A DNA stretch of 18,465 nucleotides from an uncultured Oscillospiraceae bacterium (GTDB lineage: Bacteria > Bacillota > Clostridia > Oscillospirales > Acutalibacteraceae): NCBI GenBank assembly GCA_902490145.1, contig CABUCT010000010.1, forward strand, positions 1 through 18,465, given 5' to 3'. Shown here one piece after another: positions 14,841 through 18,465 of this stretch. The translations under genes and the position numbers were made by a program. Numbering within the stretch: the first letter of the stretch is position 1; each line of letters starts with the position of its first letter. A model generated the notes under the pieces. The model was not told the DNA's origin. It made no database searches and worked only from the letters and a program-made list of their open reading frames with translations.

Positions 14841-15662
14841 TTATTTTAGAAATTCTTCTGGAAGCGTAACTCCAAAATCTTTTGCGAGATGGCGGAAATC
14901 GTCTGAACCGATAGTCTGAAGTTTATTGCTTGACATAGAAAGAATTTTCACAAGAATTTCGGCTGATTTTTCAACCGTGTGCATAAGCCCGAAAGTAAGA
15001 TCAAAATCTTCCCCGGAGCAGAATGTGCCGTGATGGGCCCAAATTGCAACGTCATATTTCTCCATTAGTTTTGCGGTTTCGACTGCAATCTCACGACCGC
15101 CGGGAACCATCCACGGAACAACACCGACTCCGTCAGGAAAAACAACCGGACATTCGGTTGCAGATTCCCAAAGCTCTCTTGTAAATACCTTGTCATCAAG
15201 AGGAAGAACAAAGGTAAGGGCAATAAGATTTGTTGTGTGTGCATGATAGATAACACGGTGTTTTCCACCGGAAACACGCTTTTTAACTTCATGGTTCATA
15301 AGATGGGTGGGGAGCTCGCTTGTCGGACGTCCTCCGTCAACAAGCCCCCAAACTATACGATATTTTTCACCCTTTTCATCAACCTCGATAACTGCCATAT
15401 TTGCAGCAGGATCAAGAATAACGTTTCTGAAATATTTTCCGCTTCCGGTAACAAGGAAAAATTCCCCTGCAAGATCGGGAACTAAAGTTCCGATATCTTT
15501 CCATTTGCCTGAAAAATCTAAGTTTTCTTTGATTTCGTTTACCTCTTCATTTTTGATTCGGTAGCTCAGATTCCCGCCATTTCTTTCATGCCAGCCTTGT
15601 TCCCAGCCGTCATTTGCCATGCGTATAAATCCTTTGACAAATTTTGCTTGTGTAAGTTCCAT
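14841..15662 (-). CDS. rhaD: Rhamnulose-1-phosphate aldolase
   Basis: This zinc-dependent class II aldolase splits L-rhamnulose 1-phosphate into dihydroxyacetone phosphate and L-lactaldehyde. The 273-residue length matches the E. coli enzyme. Visible features are GNLSYR (30-35), VTGSGKYFRN (71-80), the catalytic Glu116 (GRPTSELPTH), zinc ligands His140 and His142 (YHAHTTN), and His211 (WAHHGTF). Its start is 2 bases after the rhaA stop. Its GGAG lies within the end of rhaA at a long spacing, so translation is probably coupled to rhaA. The lactaldehyde it forms is the substrate of the nearby fucO product. The IS200 remnant begins just after its stop codon and appears not to have altered its C-terminus. 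Confidence 0.95.
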   Translation of the reverse strand: MELTQAKFVKGFIRMANDGWEQGWHERNGGNLSYRIKNEEVNEIKENLDFSGKWKDIGTLVPDLAGEFFLVTGSGKYFRNVILDPAANMAVIEVDEKGEKYRIVWGLVDGGRPTSELPTHLMNHEVKKRVSGGKHRVIYHAHTTNLIALTFVLPLDDKVFTRELWESATECPVVFPDGVGVVPWMVPGGREIAVETAKLMEKYDVAIWAHHGTFCSGEDFDLTFGLMHTVEKSAEILVKILSMSSNKLQTIGSDDFRHLAKDFGVTLPEEFLK

Positions 15663-15664
15663 AA

Positions 15665-16918
15665 TTATTTAGTACGCTCCTTAAGTGTTTTTGCTTCATA
15701 GTCAAGCATATCTTGAATCCAATCATCCTTTTCGGGTACATTATTGATCTTGCAATAATAATTCCAAACATCCCCCGCGGGATACATTTTAAGTTCTTCG
15801 TTAAGAGCCATAAGTTCACTGAAACGACGGTTTTCCTGATATTCACGAAGTCTTTCGGCAGGAGAGAGCAAAGCAAGAAGCAAAGCTTTCTGCATATTTC
15901 TCATACCAACAACCCAAGCTGATATACGATTTATGCTGGCGTCAAAGAAATCAAGGGCCAAGACAACTTTTTCGGGACCGCAGTTTACGATTTCCTTTGC
16001 AATTTCACGAGTGTCGTCGTTAAGCAAAACCACATGGTCACTGTCCCAACGAACAGGACGGGAAACATGAAGAGCAACCTTGTCTGCAAAAAGAAGCATT
16101 GAAGAAATTTTATCTGCAACGGCTTCAGTAGGATGATAATGTCCATTATCAAGAAGGCAAAGTACATTATTCTTTGCTGCATAGTTCATATAAAATTCGT
16201 GAGAACCGACGGTATAACTTTCAAGACCGATTCCAAAAACCTTTGACTCAACAGTAACAATAACTTTTGATTTATCATAAGGAGTAGCAAGTATCTGATC
16301 AAGAGAATCTTTAAGTCTTGCACGGGGAGCCATGCGATCGGCAGGAATATCTTTGAATCCGTCAGGAATCCAAATATTCATGCTGCATGAAGTGCCAAGT
16401 TCATTTGCGAAGTATTCGGAAATTTTGAGGCAGGCAATACCATGGTTAATCCAGAATTTACGAATGTTCTCGTCTTCGCTTGAAAGGGTGGCATTTTCAG
16501 AAAGGGGATGAGAGAAAAATGAAGGGTTAAAGTCGATCCCAAGTCCTCTTTCCTTTGCAAACTCAACCCATTTTTTAAAGTGTTTAGGTTCAAGTGCATC
16601 ACGATCGGCAAATTCACCGTCTTCAAACATTGCATAAATAGCATGAATGTTAAGACGATGTTTTCCGGGAATAAGAGAGTAGGCTTTGTCCAGATCGGCC
16701 ATAAGCTGCTCCGGACCGCAGGCTTTTCCGGGATAGTTTCCGGTTGTTTGAATTCCGCCGCTGAGAGAAGCTTTTCCCTCAAAACCTTCAAGGTCATCAC
16801 CCTGCCAGCAATGCATTGAAATCGGAATAGCAGCAAGTTTTTTCAAAACTTCATCGGTATCCACTCCGATTTTTGCATAGATTTCTTTTGCAGAATTATA
16901 ACGTTCGATTGTGTTCAT
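15665..16918 (-). CDS. rhaA: L-rhamnose isomerase
   Basis: It interconverts L-rhamnose and L-rhamnulose, the first step of the pathway. The 417-residue protein matches the RhaA family in length and in motifs: SMHCWQGDD (34-42), HAIYAM (92-97), IDFNPSFFSHP (128-138), and the metal-site residues Glu224 (VTVESKVFG), Asp257 (LLDNGHYHP), His284, and Asp292/Asp294 (VRWDSDH). The ribosome binding site AAGGAG (16926-16931) is strong and overlaps the rhaB stop codon; the gap to rhaB is 12 bases and to rhaD 2 bases, so the three genes form one operon. Confidence 0.96.
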   Translation of the reverse strand: MNTIERYNSAKEIYAKIGVDTDEVLKKLAAIPISMHCWQGDDLEGFEGKASLSGGIQTTGNYPGKACGPEQLMADLDKAYSLIPGKHRLNIHAIYAMFEDGEFADRDALEPKHFKKWVEFAKERGLGIDFNPSFFSHPLSENATLSSEDENIRKFWINHGIACLKISEYFANELGTSCSMNIWIPDGFKDIPADRMAPRARLKDSLDQILATPYDKSKVIVTVESKVFGIGLESYTVGSHEFYMNYAAKNNVLCLLDNGHYHPTEAVADKISSMLLFADKVALHVSRPVRWDSDHVVLLNDDTREIAKEIVNCGPEKVVLALDFFDASINRISAWVVGMRNMQKALLLALLSPAERLREYQENRRFSELMALNEELKMYPAGDVWNYYCKINNVPEKDDWIQDMLDYEAKTLKERTK

Positions 16919-16930
16919 AGCAATTCTCCT

Positions 16931-18331
16931 TTACAAATTATATGTTTTAATATCAAATGAACGAGAAATACAATCACGGGCAGATTTGAGTCCGTCAAAA
17001 TCCCCGTTTGCCGTGAACTGAACAATTAGATTTCCTATTGCAGTTGCCTCTTTGGGCCCGGCAAGAACTTCGCGATTTGAATATTTTGCAGTAAGCTTGT
17101 TAAGATAAGGATCTCCTGAACCTCCACCAACAATGTTGATTGAGGAGAATTTTCGTCCGGTGATATTTTCAAGCTCTTTTGCAGTTTCAGAATAACACTT
17201 TGCTAAGCTGTTGTAAATAACTGCCGCAATATCCCCATGGGTTTGAGGAATTTCCTGCTTTGAGTCTGCACAAGCCGATTTAACAGCTTCAATCATACTG
17301 TCTGGTTTTAAGAATCTGGAATCGTTGCAGTCAACAATCGATTTTACTTTTGATTTTTCAGCTGCTTCACACAGATCGTCAAATGAATACTTATCATCAT
17401 ATTCTTTTTTTACAGATTGTATCATCCAAAGCCCCATAATATTTTTAAGGTATCTGAAACGATAGAGCCAACCACCTTCGTTTGTAAAGTTGGCTTTACG
17501 GCTTTCTTCAGAACAATCTGCTTCCATACGTTCAATCCCCATAAGAGACCATGTACCAGAGCTTATGTAAAGTGCGTCCTCGCGATTAGAGGGAATGGCA
17601 AGAACAGCTGATCCTGTATCATGAGTAGCAGGGAGAATGACTTGACAGTCAAATCCGACCTCATTTGCGATTTCCGGAAGCAGATTTCCGAGAATTGTTG
17701 CAGGTGTTTTGATTTCACAGAAAATCTTTTCGGGAATGCCAAGCTTTTTAATAAGATCAAAATCCCAGTTTTTAGTTTTGGGATCTACTAGCTGTGTGGT
17801 GGTAGCATTTGTATATTCGGTGCATTTTACACCGCAAAGACGGAAATTCAGATAATCGGGAATCATAAGAAGGCTTTCGGCCTCATTAAGTTGTTCAGGC
17901 TCTTGAATTTTAAGAGCCACAAGCTGATATATAGTGTTAAAAAGCTGCTTTTGGATTCCGGTGCGTGCATAAAGTTCTTCTTCCGAAAGATATTTCTGAA
18001 CTTCTTTGTCCATACCATTAGTGCGGCTGTCACGATAACCCACGGTTTTTCCGATAAGTTTTCCGTTTTTGTTAATCAGTGCAAAGTCAACAGCCCAGGT
18101 ATCAATGCCGATACTTACAGGGATTTTACCAATTTCTTTACACTTTTTCATGCCGATAATAATTTCATTAAAAAGGTGATCAGTATCCCAGCAGAAGTAA
18201 CCGCCATTTTCAGAAAGACCGTTTTTAAAGCGATGAACTTCTTCGGTTAACATATGCCCGTTTTCAATGTGTCCGAGAATAAGGCGGCCGCTGCTTGCTC
18301 CAATGTCAACTGCCAAACAATATTTCGACAT
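16931..18331 (-). CDS. rhaB: Rhamnulokinase
   Basis: It phosphorylates L-rhamnulose at C1 with ATP. The 466-residue protein is an FGGY-family carbohydrate kinase: the first phosphate loop VDIGASSGRL is at 8-17, the catalytic Asp238 is in PATHDTGSAV, SSGTWSL is at 257-263, and the second-domain nucleotide loop GGGSGD is at 402-407. AGGAG lies 9 bases before the start codon. It is the promoter-proximal gene of rhaBAD. No rhamnose transporter, mutarotase or regulator is seen in the window; they may lie beyond the right edge. Confidence 0.94.
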   Translation of the reverse strand: MSKYCLAVDIGASSGRLILGHIENGHMLTEEVHRFKNGLSENGGYFCWDTDHLFNEIIIGMKKCKEIGKIPVSIGIDTWAVDFALINKNGKLIGKTVGYRDSRTNGMDKEVQKYLSEEELYARTGIQKQLFNTIYQLVALKIQEPEQLNEAESLLMIPDYLNFRLCGVKCTEYTNATTTQLVDPKTKNWDFDLIKKLGIPEKIFCEIKTPATILGNLLPEIANEVGFDCQVILPATHDTGSAVLAIPSNREDALYISSGTWSLMGIERMEADCSEESRKANFTNEGGWLYRFRYLKNIMGLWMIQSVKKEYDDKYSFDDLCEAAEKSKVKSIVDCNDSRFLKPDSMIEAVKSACADSKQEIPQTHGDIAAVIYNSLAKCYSETAKELENITGRKFSSINIVGGGSGDPYLNKLTAKYSNREVLAGPKEATAIGNLIVQFTANGDFDGLKSARDCISRSFDIKTYNL

Positions 18332-18465
18332 ATAACTCTTCTCCTAATAAAATAATTTGTTTTAGCCGACGATATTTTATACAAAAATTTCGCCTTTATA
18401 TACCAGTATATCACATATTTAGAAAAAATAAAAGTATAATTTATTCATTTAACATAAAAATACTT
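18332..18465 (-). promoter_or_regulatory. rhaB upstream region with operator-like site
   Basis: There is no gene in these 134 bases. On the minus strand ATACTGGTA (18401-18409), inside the near-palindrome TATACTGGTATA, matches the two fucO repeats. Two promoter placements are possible: an extended -10 TGATATACT (18405-18413) overlapping the site, or TATAAA (18376-18381), which would put the site near -35. Neither has a good -35 box, so an activator or an atypical promoter is possible. The promoter call is tentative; the motif match is clear. Confidence 0.5.

Noticed and set aside
16378..16836. Second minus-strand frame of 152 codons inside rhaA
   Set aside because: It is an out-of-frame shadow of rhaA, which covers the same bases with clear family motifs.
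1..18465. CRISPR array, prophage or defence system
   Set aside because: No regularly spaced repeats, phage genes, nucleases or toxin-antitoxin pairs were seen; all coding space is taken by metabolic genes and one IS remnant.

Overview
The window comes from an A+T-rich, low-GC Firmicute, most likely a gut-type clostridium (Oscillospiraceae/Ruminococcaceae-like). I infer this from strong GGAGG-type ribosome binding sites, clostridial-type Arg and Car proteins, an ArgR-type ARG box, and a rhamnose operon; the genus cannot be fixed from the sequence alone. No rRNA, tRNA or CRISPR array was seen.

Left part, plus strand (1-12541): the 3' end of an acyl-CoA ligase gene is followed by an arginine cluster, argG-argC-argJ-argB-argD-argF-carA-carB. 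Together the products make N-acetylglutamate by transacetylation (ArgJ), convert it to ornithine (ArgB, ArgC, ArgD, ArgJ), supply carbamoyl phosphate (CarAB), and form citrulline (ArgF) and argininosuccinate (ArgG). Only argininosuccinate lyase (argH) is absent from the window. A well-formed ARG box lies inside the argG promoter. A 369-base structured gap separates argG from argC, and a terminator-like hairpin separates argC from argJ.

The most unusual object is the last gene of the cluster. CarB runs in frame into a complete diaminopimelate-epimerase-like (DapF) domain, giving one 1344-residue protein. The DapF part keeps the second catalytic cysteine and most substrate-binding residues. It has Ala where the first catalytic Cys belongs, with a Cys three residues later, and Asp in place of a substrate-binding Asn. 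It may be a repurposed or regulatory domain, or an altered enzyme.

Right part, minus strand (12756-18331): L-rhamnose catabolism genes rhaB-rhaA-rhaD, then fucO (lactaldehyde reductase) on its own promoter. They turn rhamnulose into rhamnulose-1-phosphate, split it to dihydroxyacetone phosphate and lactaldehyde, and reduce the lactaldehyde to 1,2-propanediol. A shared short motif (ATAYTGGTA) occurs twice downstream of the fucO -10 box and once upstream of rhaB, suggesting one local regulator. A decayed IS200-type insertion sequence sits between rhaD and fucO. Its end hairpins are still recognisable, its transposase gene is dead, and one of its palindromes now reads as a good terminator for the rhamnose operon. 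The two halves of the window converge on a bidirectional terminator near 12678-12707.
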